Positions 8,923-17,631 are shown, numbered from the stretch's first letter. The stretch is DNA of 64,000 bases from Paenibacillus_F chitinolyticus_A (GCF_045038035.1 NZ_CP173427.1:5890001-5954000); one strand, 5' to 3'. Notes: generated by a model not told the origin, from the sequence alone. A program made the numbers and translations.

Positions 8923-10161
8923 GTGAGTTTGTTCGATGACGATTTCTATTCTACGAAGCAGCGCAAGGATCGGCGGAAGCAGGAGGAGGGGGGCTGGTCG
9001 AAGGGAAAGCCCTTCGCCCCGGGGAATCGGCCGTTAGCGGGCCTGAGAGGGCTTCCGGACCTGCGCAGCCGCACGGTGTGGCTGGCTGGGGGAACGGGAG
9101 CCGCTGTCATGCTGGTCGTCGTCCTGCTCGTGCAGGCGCTGGCCGGGACCGGCAGCGCCAAGCCGGCTGCCATGTCCTCCAAACAGATGGAGGACTCCTA
9201 CAACAATGCTGTCGTTCAGGCCGCGGAGCGGGTGAAGCTGGCCATCGTCAGCATCGTCAATCTGCAGCCGAACGACAAGAACGAACTCAAACAGACGGGC
9301 ATCGGGTCCGGCATCGTGTTCGAGAAGAACGGCTCGAAGGTAAGAATCGTCACGAACTACCACGTGGTGGACGGCGGCAAGCAGTTCGAGGTGTACACGG
9401 CATCCGGCGAGAAGAAAAAAGCCGAGCTGCTCGGCAAGGACCAGATCACGGATCTGGCCGTGCTGGAGACGGACGCGTCGAACTTGACGTCCATCGCGGA
9501 ATTCGGCGATTCCGGCAGCCTGAAAGCTGGAGAAACCGTCATCGCGCTTGGCAATCCGCTGGGGCTCGGCTTTTCGCCGACCGTCACCAAAGGCATCGTC
9601 TCGTCGCCCAAAAGGTCTATCCCGATCTCGTTCGCCATGGACGGCCAGTACGACTGGGAGATGGAGCTGATCCAGACGGACGCCTCCATTAACCAAGGCA
9701 ACAGCGGCGGCGCGCTCGTTAACCTGAACGGTCAGGTCGTCGGCATCAACTCGCTGAAAATCTCCGATATGGGCGTGGAGGGCTTAGGCTTCGCCATCCC
9801 CATCAAGGATGCGGAACCTGTGATTCGATCGCTGATCGACAACCACAAAGTCATTCGCCCGCTGATGGGCGTGTCGACCCAGGAGCTGCAGCTATTCCAA
9901 GGGACGGAGGAGCTTAAGCTGCCTGCCGACGTGAAGAGCGGCCTGATCGTCATCGAAGCTTCGGGACCGGCCAAGAGCGCGGGCCTCAAAAGCGAGGACG
10001 TCATCGTGGCGATCAACGGGAAGAAAGTCGAGACGACCGTCCAGCTCCGCAAGTTTTTGTATAACGAAAGCAAGATAGGGGATAAAATTGAAGTTGCGTA
10101 TTACCGCGAGGGAAAGAAGCAGAAGACTGATCTGACGCTTGCCGAAGCGGGAGAGAATTAA
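8923..10161 (+). CDS. HtrA/DegP-type S1C serine protease (YycK-like)
   Basis: A 412-residue membrane-anchored protease. There is a basic cytoplasmic N-terminus, one membrane segment at about 48-68, then a trypsin-like domain. The triad is visible as His in TNYHVVDG (about 147), Asp in DLAVLETD (about 178) and Ser in NQGNSGGAL (about 261). A C-terminal PDZ domain (about 300-400) follows. It degrades or refolds damaged proteins on the outer face of the membrane. GTG 8923 has GAGAGGTG upstream. Its place after walJ matches yycK/htrC of other Bacillales, although 350 bases and an opposing gene intervene, so it probably has its own promoter. Confidence 0.94.
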   Translation: MSLFDDDFYSTKQRKDRRKQEEGGWSKGKPFAPGNRPLAGLRGLPDLRSRTVWLAGGTGAAVMLVVVLLVQALAGTGSAKPAAMSSKQMEDSYNNAVVQAAERVKLAIVSIVNLQPNDKNELKQTGIGSGIVFEKNGSKVRIVTNYHVVDGGKQFEVYTASGEKKKAELLGKDQITDLAVLETDASNLTSIAEFGDSGSLKAGETVIALGNPLGLGFSPTVTKGIVSSPKRSIPISFAMDGQYDWEMELIQTDASINQGNSGGALVNLNGQVVGINSLKISDMGVEGLGFAIPIKDAEPVIRSLIDNHKVIRPLMGVSTQELQLFQGTEELKLPADVKSGLIVIEASGPAKSAGLKSEDVIVAINGKKVETTVQLRKFLYNESKIGDKIEVAYYREGKKQKTDLTLAEAGEN

Positions 10162-10180
10162 GGGAAGAAGGGGCCGAGCA

Positions 10181-10348
10181 ATGTATTCCGTCTGTAAAGA
10201 GCACCTGGAGCTGGCCATTGACGTATTCGTGGACGAATACGAGGACGCACCGGACATCGTGGATTTGGGCAAAGTGAAGTTCGCCGAGTGGGAACCTCCC
10301 GCTCATTGCGAGCACTGCAGGGAAAAGCCGGAGTATCTGGTCGTTTGA
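10181..10348 (+). CDS. CxxH/CxxC small zinc-binding-type protein
   Basis: A 55-residue protein with CKEH near the start and CEHC near the end, separated by an acidic stretch. This is the pattern of the CxxH/CxxC protein family found next to the HtrA gene of the wal region in many Bacillales. The four Cys/His residues could bind a metal; the role is unknown. It starts 19 bases after the protease stop with GAAGAAGGGG as RBS, so the two genes are probably co-transcribed. A strong terminator follows. Confidence 0.9.
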   Translation: MYSVCKEHLELAIDVFVDEYEDAPDIVDLGKVKFAEWEPPAHCEHCREKPEYLVV

Positions 10349-10361
10349 CGATGTGAAAAAG

Positions 10362-10412
10362 AGGCCTCTGCACAAGGTTCGCTGAGAAGCGAGCTTGGTG
10401 CAGAGGCCTTTT
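10362..10412 (+). terminator. Terminator closing the protease / CxxH-CxxC unit
   Basis: A long hairpin with arms AGGCCTCTGCAC and GTGCAGAGGCCT is followed by TTTTGGTTT. It lies 14 bases after the stop codon of the small gene. Confidence 0.93.
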
Positions 10413-10514
10413 GGTTTGAAGGGAGTGCAAAATAAAGCGGAGTAAGTTGAGAAAATTTTCAACTTCCAATAATATAGAATATAGGTAATATTTTCTTATT
10501 GAAGGAGTGTTGGG

Positions 10515-10925
10515 TTGAAAACTTTCTTGGAAACTTATAACAGAATAATGGTTCCTTCTACTGCGTTTTTTATTTTCGCCCTTGTCGGGGCGGGAATTTT
10601 ATTGTTTAAGCAGGATGATTCCACCGAGGCTAAACGAAGCGCAAATCGGTATTTGACAGCAGTTATCAAACATAATGCGGAGGCGGTTGAAGAGAACGTG
10701 GTATATGATTTACCGCTTACTCCCCAGGAAAGGTCAGACTTTAAAAATTTCATTTGGACAAGTGACATCAGAGATTTTGAAATAAAAGACGCTGTCTTGT
10801 CAGAACCGGGCAAGTATGAAATGAGAGTTCTTATCATGAAGGAGGCTAGTCAGGAGGAAAGCAGGATTATGGTTATAAAGGCGGATAGCAAATGGAAGGT
10901 TTTAATAAAAAAGCCCGTTTGGTAA
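10515..10925 (+). CDS. Hypothetical single-span membrane protein
   Basis: A 136-residue protein with one N-terminal membrane segment (about 14-32) and an outer domain of about 100 residues. The ANRYLTAVIKHNAE stretch followed by beta-rich sequence ending in WKVLIKKP resembles the general plan of DUF4878/NTF2-like lipoprotein-type outer domains; this is a resemblance only. The start is TTG 10515 with GAAGGAG 8 bases upstream. It is more AT-rich than its neighbours. It stands alone between two terminators. Confidence 0.75.
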   Translation: MKTFLETYNRIMVPSTAFFIFALVGAGILLFKQDDSTEAKRSANRYLTAVIKHNAEAVEENVVYDLPLTPQERSDFKNFIWTSDIRDFEIKDAVLSEPGKYEMRVLIMKEASQEESRIMVIKADSKWKVLIKKPVW

Positions 10926-10928
10926 ACC

Positions 10929-10982
10929 AAGAGACCGTAAAGACAAAAGAATTTGTCCTTCACGGTCTCTTTAAGTTTTTTG
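10929..10982. terminator. Bidirectional terminator
   Basis: Hairpin with outer arms GAGACCGT / ACGGTCTC, A-rich on the left and T-rich on the right. It can end the rightward membrane-protein transcript and possibly the leftward gluconokinase transcript. Confidence 0.85.
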
Positions 10983-11003
10983 GAAAGCCGTTAGAATAAT
11001 GGC

Positions 11004-12542
11004 TTACTTGATGGTCGTGCGGCGTTGGTACTCCGCGATAATCGAGAACTCCTGCTCCAGCTTGCGGTAGACACGGTCATAGAGATAGTAGAGTTCGATG
11101 TACGTAGGCGAAATCTCGATGTTCGGCTCCTGGCGCTCGGTAATCGGGATGAGCTTGTTCACGTCCTCCAGACGTTCCAGCGCGCCTACGGCGTACATAG
11201 CGAGCACGACGGCGCCGAAGCTGGAGCTTTCATGGCTCTTCGGAATGTGCACCGGATAGCCGAACATGTCGGACATGATCTGGCGCCATTCCGGAGAGCG
11301 GGCGAAGCCGCCGGACGCCCGGATTTCCGTCGCCGGACCGGCCAGGTCGCGCAGGGCGATGCCGATGCCGTAGACGGCGAAGAGAATGCCTTCGAGCACG
11401 GCGCGGATGAAATGCGGCCGCTTGTGGTGCAGGCCGATGCCGAAGAAGCTGCCGCGCGCGTCCGCGTTCCAGTACGGCGCTCTTTCGCCGGACAGGAACG
11501 GCAGGAAGAGCAGGCCTTCGGAGCCCGGTGCGACTTCCTTGGCCGCCGCGATCATGACGTCGTACGGGTCGCGGCCCGTGCGGCGCGCTTCCTCGACCTC
11601 CGGCCAAGAGAACTCGTCGCGGAACCAGCGGAGCATGAGGCCGCCGTTGCTTGTGGCCCCGCCGATGACCCAGTGATTCTCCGTGAGCGCGTAGCAGAAC
11701 GTGCGCTCTTTGGAATCGGTAAGCGGCTTGGGCACGACGGTACGGACGGCGCCGCTTGTCCCGATCGTGAGCGCGACAACGCCGGGCTCGACCGCGCCGA
11801 CGCCGAGGTTGGCAAGCGCTCCGTCGGCCGCGCCGACGACGAAAGGCACCTCGGGATCGAGGCCGAGCAGGTCGGCGAACTCCCGGTTCATGCCGCGCAT
11901 AATGTGGGTGGTCGGAACAAGCTCGCTGAGCTGATCCTCACGGATGCCTGCGATGCGCAGAGCGTCCGGGTCCCAGCTCATGGTGTTCAGGTTGAAGAGA
12001 CAGGTACCGCCTGCGACCGAATGATCGACCACGTAACGGCCGAAAAATTTGTAGAGAACATATTCCTTGATCGATATGTATTTAACGGCTTTTCCGAAAA
12101 TATCCGGACGCTCTTCCTTCAGCCACATGATCTTCGGAAGCGGGGTCATCGGGTGAATCGGGATGCCGGTTTTATGATAAAGCATGCTGCTCAGATTCTC
12201 GTCCTTCAGGCGCTGCACTTGGGCCACACTGCGGTTATCCGCCCAAATGATGCTGTTCATCAGGGGACGGCCGTCGGCGTCCACCGGAATGACGCTGTGC
12301 ATCGCTGTGCTGAAGCCGATCGCTTCGAGCTGTTTGCCGTCGATGCCTGCGCGCTGAATCGCTTCCTTGATGGATTGAAGCACGGCTTCGAACATCAGAT
12401 CCGAGTCCTGCTCCGCCCAGGAAGGCTGCGGTACGGCCAGCGGATATCCGGCTTCGCCGGCTCCGAGGAGGGTTCCTTTTTCGTTAGTGATGATGGTCTT
12501 GGTGCTCGTCGTTCCAATGTCAATTCCCATGAAATAGGTCAA
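11004..12542 (-). CDS. gntK: Gluconokinase, FGGY family
   Basis: A 512-residue FGGY carbohydrate kinase. The N-terminal phosphate loop is GIDIGTTSTKT and the second ATP-binding segment is LTIGTSGA near the middle. Sugar-side signatures typical of gluconokinases (TAMHSV, GIPIHPM) point to D-gluconate phosphorylation to 6-phosphogluconate. TTG 12542 is preferred because AGAGGTGA precedes it; ATG 12530 is the alternative and the open frame reaches 12587. There is no gntP or gntR beside it. A promoter candidate lies at 12608-12636 on the same strand. Xylulokinase-type activity cannot be excluded by sequence alone. Confidence 0.87.
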   Translation of the reverse strand: MTYFMGIDIGTTSTKTIITNEKGTLLGAGEAGYPLAVPQPSWAEQDSDLMFEAVLQSIKEAIQRAGIDGKQLEAIGFSTAMHSVIPVDADGRPLMNSIIWADNRSVAQVQRLKDENLSSMLYHKTGIPIHPMTPLPKIMWLKEERPDIFGKAVKYISIKEYVLYKFFGRYVVDHSVAGGTCLFNLNTMSWDPDALRIAGIREDQLSELVPTTHIMRGMNREFADLLGLDPEVPFVVGAADGALANLGVGAVEPGVVALTIGTSGAVRTVVPKPLTDSKERTFCYALTENHWVIGGATSNGGLMLRWFRDEFSWPEVEEARRTGRDPYDVMIAAAKEVAPGSEGLLFLPFLSGERAPYWNADARGSFFGIGLHHKRPHFIRAVLEGILFAVYGIGIALRDLAGPATEIRASGGFARSPEWRQIMSDMFGYPVHIPKSHESSSFGAVVLAMYAVGALERLEDVNKLIPITERQEPNIEISPTYIELYYLYDRVYRKLEQEFSIIAEYQRRTTIK

Positions 12543-12607
12543 TTCTAGTTCACCTCTGCGTCGGTATGGTCGATCTCCTTGCCTCAATGGTCAGCATCTC
12601 TATCTTC

Positions 12608-12636
12608 ATTATAAGGCTTATCGGGCAGACTTTCGA
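12608..12636 (-). promoter_or_regulatory. Candidate sigma-A promoter for gntK
   Basis: On the minus strand a perfect TATAAT (12613-12608) lies 17 bases from TCGAAA (12636-12631), about 60 bases before the gntK start. The remainder of the 380-base gap 12543-12922 contains no convincing gene; a C5/G6 block pair near 12723-12754 could form a hairpin but has no T run. Confidence 0.45.
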
Positions 12637-12922
12637 AAATGCAGCGCTTTTTTATCTGTTTGACGGCTGCAAACCGCACTCCAAGAGGGTTTTCTCCGCG
12701 GCAGGAGCCCTGCTGGAAATTACCCCCTACTGGCATCATACCCGCTTGGGGGGAAACGTCAAGTGTGTTTTTTTCGGATCGGGCGGCGTGAAAATACGGG
12801 AATTGGCCGGGCGGGCGTTTTCCGGGACGGGACAGGTTGATTTCGGGTTGGATTCAGGTGGGATTTGGGGTACAGTAAGGGAAGATTAAGCCATTGGCCG
12901 GTAAAAAAGGAGCGACTTCGCT

Positions 12923-13402
12923 ATGCACATCACGATTGCCTCTGTCGGCAAACTGAAAGAGAAATACCTGGTCAACGGGATTGACGAGTACGTCAAGCGC
13001 CTTGGCCCGTATGCCAAGGTGCAGCTTGTGGAGGTGCCGGACGAGAAGGCACCGGAGAGCATGAGCCCTGCGGAGGAGCAGCAGGTGCGGGCCAAAGAGG
13101 GCGAGCGGCTGCTGGCCAAGCTCGCCCCGGACGCTTACGTCGTGGCGCTGGCCATCGACGGCGAGATGTGGTCGAGCGAGCAGCTGGCGGGCTCGCTCGA
13201 TAAGTTGGCCACCTATGGGCGCAGCCAGGTGGCCTTTGTCATCGGCGGCTCGCTCGGGCTGTCGAGCGAGGTGCTGCGCCGCGCCGACGCGAAGCTGTCG
13301 TTCGGGCGCATGACCTTGCCGCACCAGTTGATGCGGCTGGTGCTGGTGGAGCAGGTTTATCGGGCGTTTAAGATAAACCGGGGGGAGCCTTATCATAAAT
13401 AG
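12923..13402 (+). CDS. rlmH: 23S rRNA pseudouridine-1915 N3-methyltransferase
   Basis: A 159-residue SPOUT methyltransferase matching RlmH (YbeA/YydA) over its whole length. It has the SAM-binding knot segment FVIGGSLGLS and the C-terminal LPHQLMRLVLVEQ followed by the ending EPYHK. It methylates pseudouridine 1915 of 23S rRNA in assembled 70S ribosomes. RBS AAAAAGGAG precedes ATG 12923. Its position downstream of the wal region is the usual one in Bacillales. It marks the right border of the conserved core; transferred-looking DNA begins after it. Confidence 0.97.
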   Translation: MHITIASVGKLKEKYLVNGIDEYVKRLGPYAKVQLVEVPDEKAPESMSPAEEQQVRAKEGERLLAKLAPDAYVVALAIDGEMWSSEQLAGSLDKLATYGRSQVAFVIGGSLGLSSEVLRRADAKLSFGRMTLPHQLMRLVLVEQVYRAFKINRGEPYHK

Positions 13403-13572
13403 GGCGAACAATTTTATTGCGATTTCACTAATAGGTTTGGCTCTGCCCAACTTAAAATATCCACGACAGTAGCTTCATCTCTTCTGTACAATGAGGAAGT
13501 TAATCTGAAAGAAAAATGCTCAGTACCTTTTTTGGCTACAGGGATAATGGACACAGGCATAAACCTTCGTCA

Positions 13573-13607
13573 TGGACATACGCATATAGCACTGCTATAA
13601 TGGACAT
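13573..13607 (+). promoter_or_regulatory. TetR promoter with perfect 15-bp operator, no leader
   Basis: TGGACA (13573-13578) and TATAAT (13596-13601) are 17 bases apart. The palindrome TATAGCACTGCTATA (13585-13599, arms of 7) covers the spacer and -10. Transcription would start at about 13608, which is the A of the tetR ATG, and no RBS is visible. The mRNA is therefore probably leaderless and the gene autoregulated. Three related sites lie in front of the downstream SDR gene. Confidence 0.72.
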
Positions 13608-14183
13608 ATGAACACATATGACAAAATATTAGCAGCTGCTCTTAAGGTACTCGAAGAGGAGGGTGGAGCACAGTTTTCGACGCGAGCCGTAACTGCAATC
13701 GCGCAGGTTACGGCTCCTACGCTCTACCACCATTTCGGCAATGCCGATGGACTTCTGAGTGCAGCTATAGTGGAAGCGTTCAAACAGTTATTTGAAAGCA
13801 AGATTGCCGCAGTGGAGTCGACCATACCTGAGATGGCCCTTCGTCAAGGATGGGATGACTATGTCCGCTTCGCGGCAGCCCGTCCTCGGATTTATGCGGC
13901 AATGATGGGGCGGTTGCTCGAGGGCGCCCATATCGAGGCGGCAGATCAGTCGTACCAAGCACTAGTGCGAAATATTCAGAGAGCCGCTGCCGAAGGCAAA
14001 TTGGCTGTGTCAGCCCAGGCTGCGGCAGATCTGGTCTGGGCTTCCGCCAATACGGCCTCTTGGCTGTACGTGACGGCCCAGATTCGTAAGGCTCCCCCAC
14101 CCCAACCCGACGTCGTTGATCTCATTCGGGAGAGCATAATGCAGATCATTTTGATCCAAAGGCCGGACGCTGATTCAAAATGA
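13608..14183 (+). CDS. TetR/AcrR family repressor
   Basis: A 191-residue regulator with an N-terminal TetR helix-turn-helix: YDKILAAALKVL, then FSTRAVTAIAQV and TLYHHFGN at about residues 3-46. A variable helical ligand domain follows. It probably represses itself and the SDR-monooxygenase operon that starts at 14612, because the same TATAGCA-N-TGCTATA palindrome occurs in both promoters. ATG 13608 is fixed by the family N-terminus; no Shine-Dalgarno is present. A terminator follows 60 bases after the stop. The ligand is unknown; oxidised aromatic or quinone-like compounds would fit the target enzymes but that is inference. Confidence 0.9.
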   Translation: MNTYDKILAAALKVLEEEGGAQFSTRAVTAIAQVTAPTLYHHFGNADGLLSAAIVEAFKQLFESKIAAVESTIPEMALRQGWDDYVRFAAARPRIYAAMMGRLLEGAHIEAADQSYQALVRNIQRAAAEGKLAVSAQAAADLVWASANTASWLYVTAQIRKAPPPQPDVVDLIRESIMQIILIQRPDADSK

Positions 14184-14243
14184 GGGATTCGATGACAGAG
14201 CCTGGAGACTTCAGGCAAAGCCCTAATTTAGAAGACGTAAAAG

Positions 14244-14292
14244 AAAGATCGCCTATCCAACCTGGACCTCCAGGAGGATGGCGATCTTTTTT
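14244..14292 (+). terminator. Terminator after tetR
   Basis: Hairpin AAGATCGCC / GGCGATCTT with an inner TCC/GGA extension and a TTTTTT tail. Confidence 0.92.
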
Positions 14293-14512
14293 ATGTTTGG
14301 AGGATGCGAGCATTAGTTCTCTTGGATTTGTGCCAAGTATTTGGAGAACTGTGGCAGACTTGGCGCTGAAGAGGCTGACCCCCATTTCCATAAGTTCAAC
14401 GCAACGATAAATCTCAACCCCTCCCGCCATGGTATCTCGTGTGCGCCGAGGTACATCACGCAGCGCCCGCCAAAATGATGTTCAGGCCGCAGGACAACTC
14501 TTCGTAAAAATA

Positions 14513-14574
14513 TATAGCACTGATATAGACAGCTTTGTATAGCGGTGCTATAATACCTGTATAACAGTGCTATA
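14513..14574 (+). promoter_or_regulatory. SDR operon promoter with three TetR operators
   Basis: TAGACA (14526-14531) and TATAAT (14549-14554) have a 17-base spacer. Three copies of the tetR palindrome overlap it: TATAGCACTGATATA (14513-14527), TATAGCGGTGCTATA (14538-14552) and TATAACAGTGCTATA (14560-14574). They cover the -35, the -10 and the start region, with centres 25 and 22 bases apart. The gap 14293-14512 upstream holds nothing I can identify. Confidence 0.75.
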
Positions 14575-14611
14575 CAGTGATCCGTATCTTATCAAACCTA
14601 GGAGGGTTACT

Positions 14612-15463
14612 ATGTCATTCAAAACTCAAGAACTGGTTGTCGTAACAGGTACGTCCAGCGGCATCGGCAGGGCTACTGCGGAGCAGCTCGCCGCTGAAGG
14701 ATTTCACGTTTTGGCGGGGGTTCGTCGTCAGGAAGACGCCGACAAAATCAAACGAAAAAATATCGAGCCGGTGATCCTCGATGTTACCGCTATCGACACA
14801 CTAAAGGCGCTGGCCGAACGGGTGGAGCAAGATCCGCTTGGTCGCCCTTTGCGGGCCGTGGTCAACAATGCCGGCATCGCTGTTAATGCACCTCTTGAGA
14901 TGGTTCCGCTTGATGAATTTCGCCGCCAGATCGAAGTCAGCGTGATCGGGCAGGTCGCGGTTATTCAGGCGCTTACCCCGGCCTTGCTGAACAGCGGCGG
15001 GCGAGTGGTCAATATCGGTTCGCTTGGCGGTAAGGTCTCCATGCCCGGTTTCGGAATTTATTCGGCTGCAAAGTATGCTATGGAAGCGATCAATGACAGT
15101 CTTCGCAGGGAGATGTCCTCGTTCGGATTCAAGGTTATCATGATCACTCCGGGTGGTGTCAGCACGGGACTGTCGGAACAAGGGATTACGACAGCGGAGC
15201 GGCTGGCCAAGTTAATGACGCCGGACCAGCACAGGCGCCATGATCGTCTTTTTGATGCCGTGAAGGCTCAGGCTGAAACATGGGCAACGGACGGTATCCG
15301 CCCCGAGAAAGTGGCAGCAGTGGTTTCACGAGCAATCCACGTAAGTAAGCCGCGCACCCGCTATACGGTCGGTCGCGATTCGGCACTGCTGACCCGACTT
15401 GTCCGTATTCTCCCAGACAGACTCCTCGATCGGATGCTCCGCAGCCAGATGAAGCTGCAGTAA
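14612..15463 (+). CDS. Short-chain dehydrogenase/reductase (SDR)
   Basis: A 283-residue classical SDR. The cofactor loop is TGTSSGIG at about residues 13-20, the NNAG motif is near 88, and the catalytic YSAAK is near 150 with an upstream serine in NIGSLGG. The substrate is unknown. ATG 14612 has AGGAGGG 6 bases upstream; the open frame extends to 14567 but that part overlaps the operator. It is the first gene of an operon with an FAD monooxygenase and an ABM monooxygenase, under TetR operators. Base composition is higher in GC than the next gene, so the operon looks assembled from parts. Confidence 0.9.
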   Translation: MSFKTQELVVVTGTSSGIGRATAEQLAAEGFHVLAGVRRQEDADKIKRKNIEPVILDVTAIDTLKALAERVEQDPLGRPLRAVVNNAGIAVNAPLEMVPLDEFRRQIEVSVIGQVAVIQALTPALLNSGGRVVNIGSLGGKVSMPGFGIYSAAKYAMEAINDSLRREMSSFGFKVIMITPGGVSTGLSEQGITTAERLAKLMTPDQHRRHDRLFDAVKAQAETWATDGIRPEKVAAVVSRAIHVSKPRTRYTVGRDSALLTRLVRILPDRLLDRMLRSQMKLQ

Positions 15464-15506
15464 CGGACATTTTACGAATGCCCGCCATTACAAAACGGGA
15501 GAATGA

Positions 15507-16571
15507 ATGATGTCATACCAACAGTTTGAACATGCCATTATTGTAGGTGGATCTTTAGGTGGTCTAATGATGGGGCTTGCGTTATCCCGTTCTGGTTATG
15601 CAGTGACCATTCTTGAACGTGCAGATTCATCATTAAGAAATGGTGCTTTTATTCGCTTACACACAAAGCCTTATCGTAATAGTGAAATTGAACGAGAATT
15701 AAGACACTTGGCATCCAATGGCAATAACAATGTTGAAGCCTGGTCAGCCATTCAAGAACGTTTGCTCAATGCGGTCGCTAAAGAACCTGGTATTACCCTT
15801 CAGCACCATACACGAATTGTTAGTGTTGGGCAAAATGAATCATCTGCTTGGGCTACCAGTGAAGAGGAGCAGACGTTTAAAGGAGACTTTTTGATTGGCG
15901 CAGATGGATATCGCAGTATTGTCCGCCGTTATGTAAGCCCGGACAAACCATTTGCAGATTATGCTGGCTATCTGGTTTGGGTAGGAAAAGTGGATGAAAA
16001 ATTGCTGCCAAAGCAAGACTGGAAAAAACGGCAGCTTTCAAACGCTTATTTCAACGATAGTGCTGCCGGTACATTGACAACTGCGGTAATGCCAGGGATA
16101 GAGGGGGGAACCATTCCTGGCCAGCGATGGATAGGTTTTTGCTGGTTTGATCAGTCGCATAATCAATTGCTGTCTGAATTAGGCGTGTTAAAGGACGGGA
16201 TTGCCCAGCATTCCTTATACGGTGAAGCGATTCCGGATTCGCTACTGGAAGAACTATCACAGACCAGCCAAGCCAATTGGAGCAAAGAAGATGATGCCAT
16301 TTTGCAAATCGCGATTAAGGATCGCAGTTTAATCGGGGCACCTGTTAATGAATACATCCCTACTATATTGTCAAAAGGAAGAATAGCCATGATCGGCGAC
16401 GCAGCTCATACCATGTCGCCAATGACGGGCGCAGGCTTTAATGACTCACTTGATGATACGGTTGCCATTATGGACGCCATTAAAAAGTATCCGAATTCGA
16501 TAATAAATGCTTTGAGTGAATACCAAACACGCCGTTTAGATGTGGTTCGTCAAGATACGAAGTATTTATAA
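15507..16571 (+). CDS. FAD-dependent aromatic-ring-type monooxygenase, short C-terminus
   Basis: A 354-residue PHBH-type flavoprotein. The FAD-binding Rossmann motif is VGGSLGGL near residue 14, DFLIGADGYRS is the DG motif near 132, and GDAAHTMSPMTGAG is the second FAD motif near 300. Enzymes of this type use NAD(P)H and O2 to hydroxylate ring substrates. The protein stops about 50 residues after the GD motif, where homologues usually carry a longer C-terminal helix, so the end may be lost. RBS GGGAGAATGA; the second ATG at 15510 could also start it. More AT-rich than the SDR before it. Confidence 0.85.
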   Translation: MMSYQQFEHAIIVGGSLGGLMMGLALSRSGYAVTILERADSSLRNGAFIRLHTKPYRNSEIERELRHLASNGNNNVEAWSAIQERLLNAVAKEPGITLQHHTRIVSVGQNESSAWATSEEEQTFKGDFLIGADGYRSIVRRYVSPDKPFADYAGYLVWVGKVDEKLLPKQDWKKRQLSNAYFNDSAAGTLTTAVMPGIEGGTIPGQRWIGFCWFDQSHNQLLSELGVLKDGIAQHSLYGEAIPDSLLEELSQTSQANWSKEDDAILQIAIKDRSLIGAPVNEYIPTILSKGRIAMIGDAAHTMSPMTGAGFNDSLDDTVAIMDAIKKYPNSIINALSEYQTRRLDVVRQDTKYL

Positions 16572-16587
16572 TTTAGGAGGAATTAGC

Positions 16588-16911
16588 ATGAATGATACAA
16601 AGAACCGTTACGTTACTGTACTCTGGGAGGCGAGAGCTAAGGCAGGGAGAGAAGCCGAGATGAAGGCATTTATGACTGCTGCTGTCACCCCGTCACGCAA
16701 CGACCTGGGCAACATTGACTATGAGGCTCACGAGGTAGAAGGCCAGCCTGGCACATTCATCATCTACGAGCGCTGGGAAAACCGGGATGCCCTTGATCGG
16801 CACCTGAGCGCCCCGCGGATGCAGGAACTGGTACCCCAGCTCTTAGAACTGATGGAGGGATCCATTGAGGAAGGGATTCGACTCCTGCAGCCGTTCCGCC
16901 CAGCGCAGTAA
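16588..16911 (+). CDS. Antibiotic biosynthesis monooxygenase (ABM) domain protein
   Basis: A 107-residue dimeric ferredoxin-like-fold protein of the ABM/quinol monooxygenase superfamily. The N-terminal strand is YVTVLWEARAKAG, the middle has NDLGNIDYEAHE and the signature FIIYERWENRDALDRHL. Such proteins are cofactor-free oxygenases or heme/quinol-acting enzymes; substrate unknown. ATG 16588 is preceded by AGGAGG; it follows the FAD monooxygenase by 16 bases and is probably in the same operon. Confidence 0.9.
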   Translation: MNDTKNRYVTVLWEARAKAGREAEMKAFMTAAVTPSRNDLGNIDYEAHEVEGQPGTFIIYERWENRDALDRHLSAPRMQELVPQLLELMEGSIEEGIRLLQPFRPAQ

Positions 16912-16957
16912 AATGCAACACCGAGGGGTTAAAGACTTTAGAGGAGGAGGCAAAACG

Positions 16958-17242
16958 TTGGTAACGATCGATGATTTTGCAGCACTAGATATCCGTGTCG
17001 GAACGATTAAGGAAGCGGAGTTTTTTGATGAAGCAAAGATCCCTGCGATAAAACTTAAAATTGATTTTGGACCGGAGATCGGGATGAAATCCTCAAGTGC
17101 ACAAATAACTAAGCGATACAAGGTTGAGGAAATTATAGGAATCGTCAATTTTCCTCCTCGGCGTATTGCGGGTTTCAAATCGGAGGTATTAGTTTTGGGA
17201 GGAGTCCCGGAAACCCATTCCCCCATATTCGGATTTGAGTAA
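16958..17242 (+). pseudogene. csaA: CsaA-like tRNA-binding-domain protein, degenerate
   Basis: The frame encodes 94 residues that match the secretion chaperone / tRNA-binding-domain protein CsaA of Bacillus up to FKSEVLVLGG: DIRVGTIKEAE, KIDFGPEIG, SSAQITKRYK and VNFPPRRIAGF are all recognisable. Compared with the family pattern I know (about 110 residues), four or five residues are missing before VNFPPRR, and the last 18-20 residues are replaced by an unrelated tail ending in PIFGFE. It may still fold, but the dimer-forming C-terminus is gone. The TTG start at 16958 has GAGGAGGAGG 7 bases upstream. Confidence 0.72.
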
Positions 17243-17631
17243 AGCATAGAGGGGGAGCGGGACTAATTACAAGTTTGACTTCGGTGAACAATTAGGACGG
17301 GATTATGGGAAACTTGCTTCGCTGCTTCCGCCTTCGTGATTTCTGACAGTAGTTCGGTAAGCTCTACGTTGCAGAGCTTAGTTGCAAAAAAGCAAGTTCG
17401 CTTTGAAGCCCGAAGCGCCGCCGCGCGGCACACTTTGGTGCATTTTTCGCTGCTTAATCCCGGCTAAAAGGCGGTTATAATGTGAAACGGTGCTTGTGCA
17501 TTTTATTAAGCTAAAGGGCAGCATAGCTGATTGAAACCTAATGCTCAAATCATCGCTCAAACCGCCCTTAGAGGAGTTCCAGTGAAAATTAGCGAATAAT
17601 ATTGAATTCACTCTAAATCGAAGGTGATACA
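17243..17631. other. Intergenic region without a recognised gene
   Basis: About 390 bases with no convincing coding frame on either strand. It contains a short inverted repeat TAAGCTCT / AGAGCTTA (17358-17380) without a T run. The last 20 bases hold GAAGGTGATA, a likely RBS for the zinc-ribbon gene that follows. Confidence 0.5.

Noticed and set aside
11025..12548. 507-codon plus-strand frame
   Set aside because: Antisense of the gluconokinase gene; no recognisable domains.
17358..17380. TAAGCTCT / AGAGCTTA inverted repeat as a terminator
   Set aside because: Arms are AT-balanced and short and no T run follows at a proper distance.
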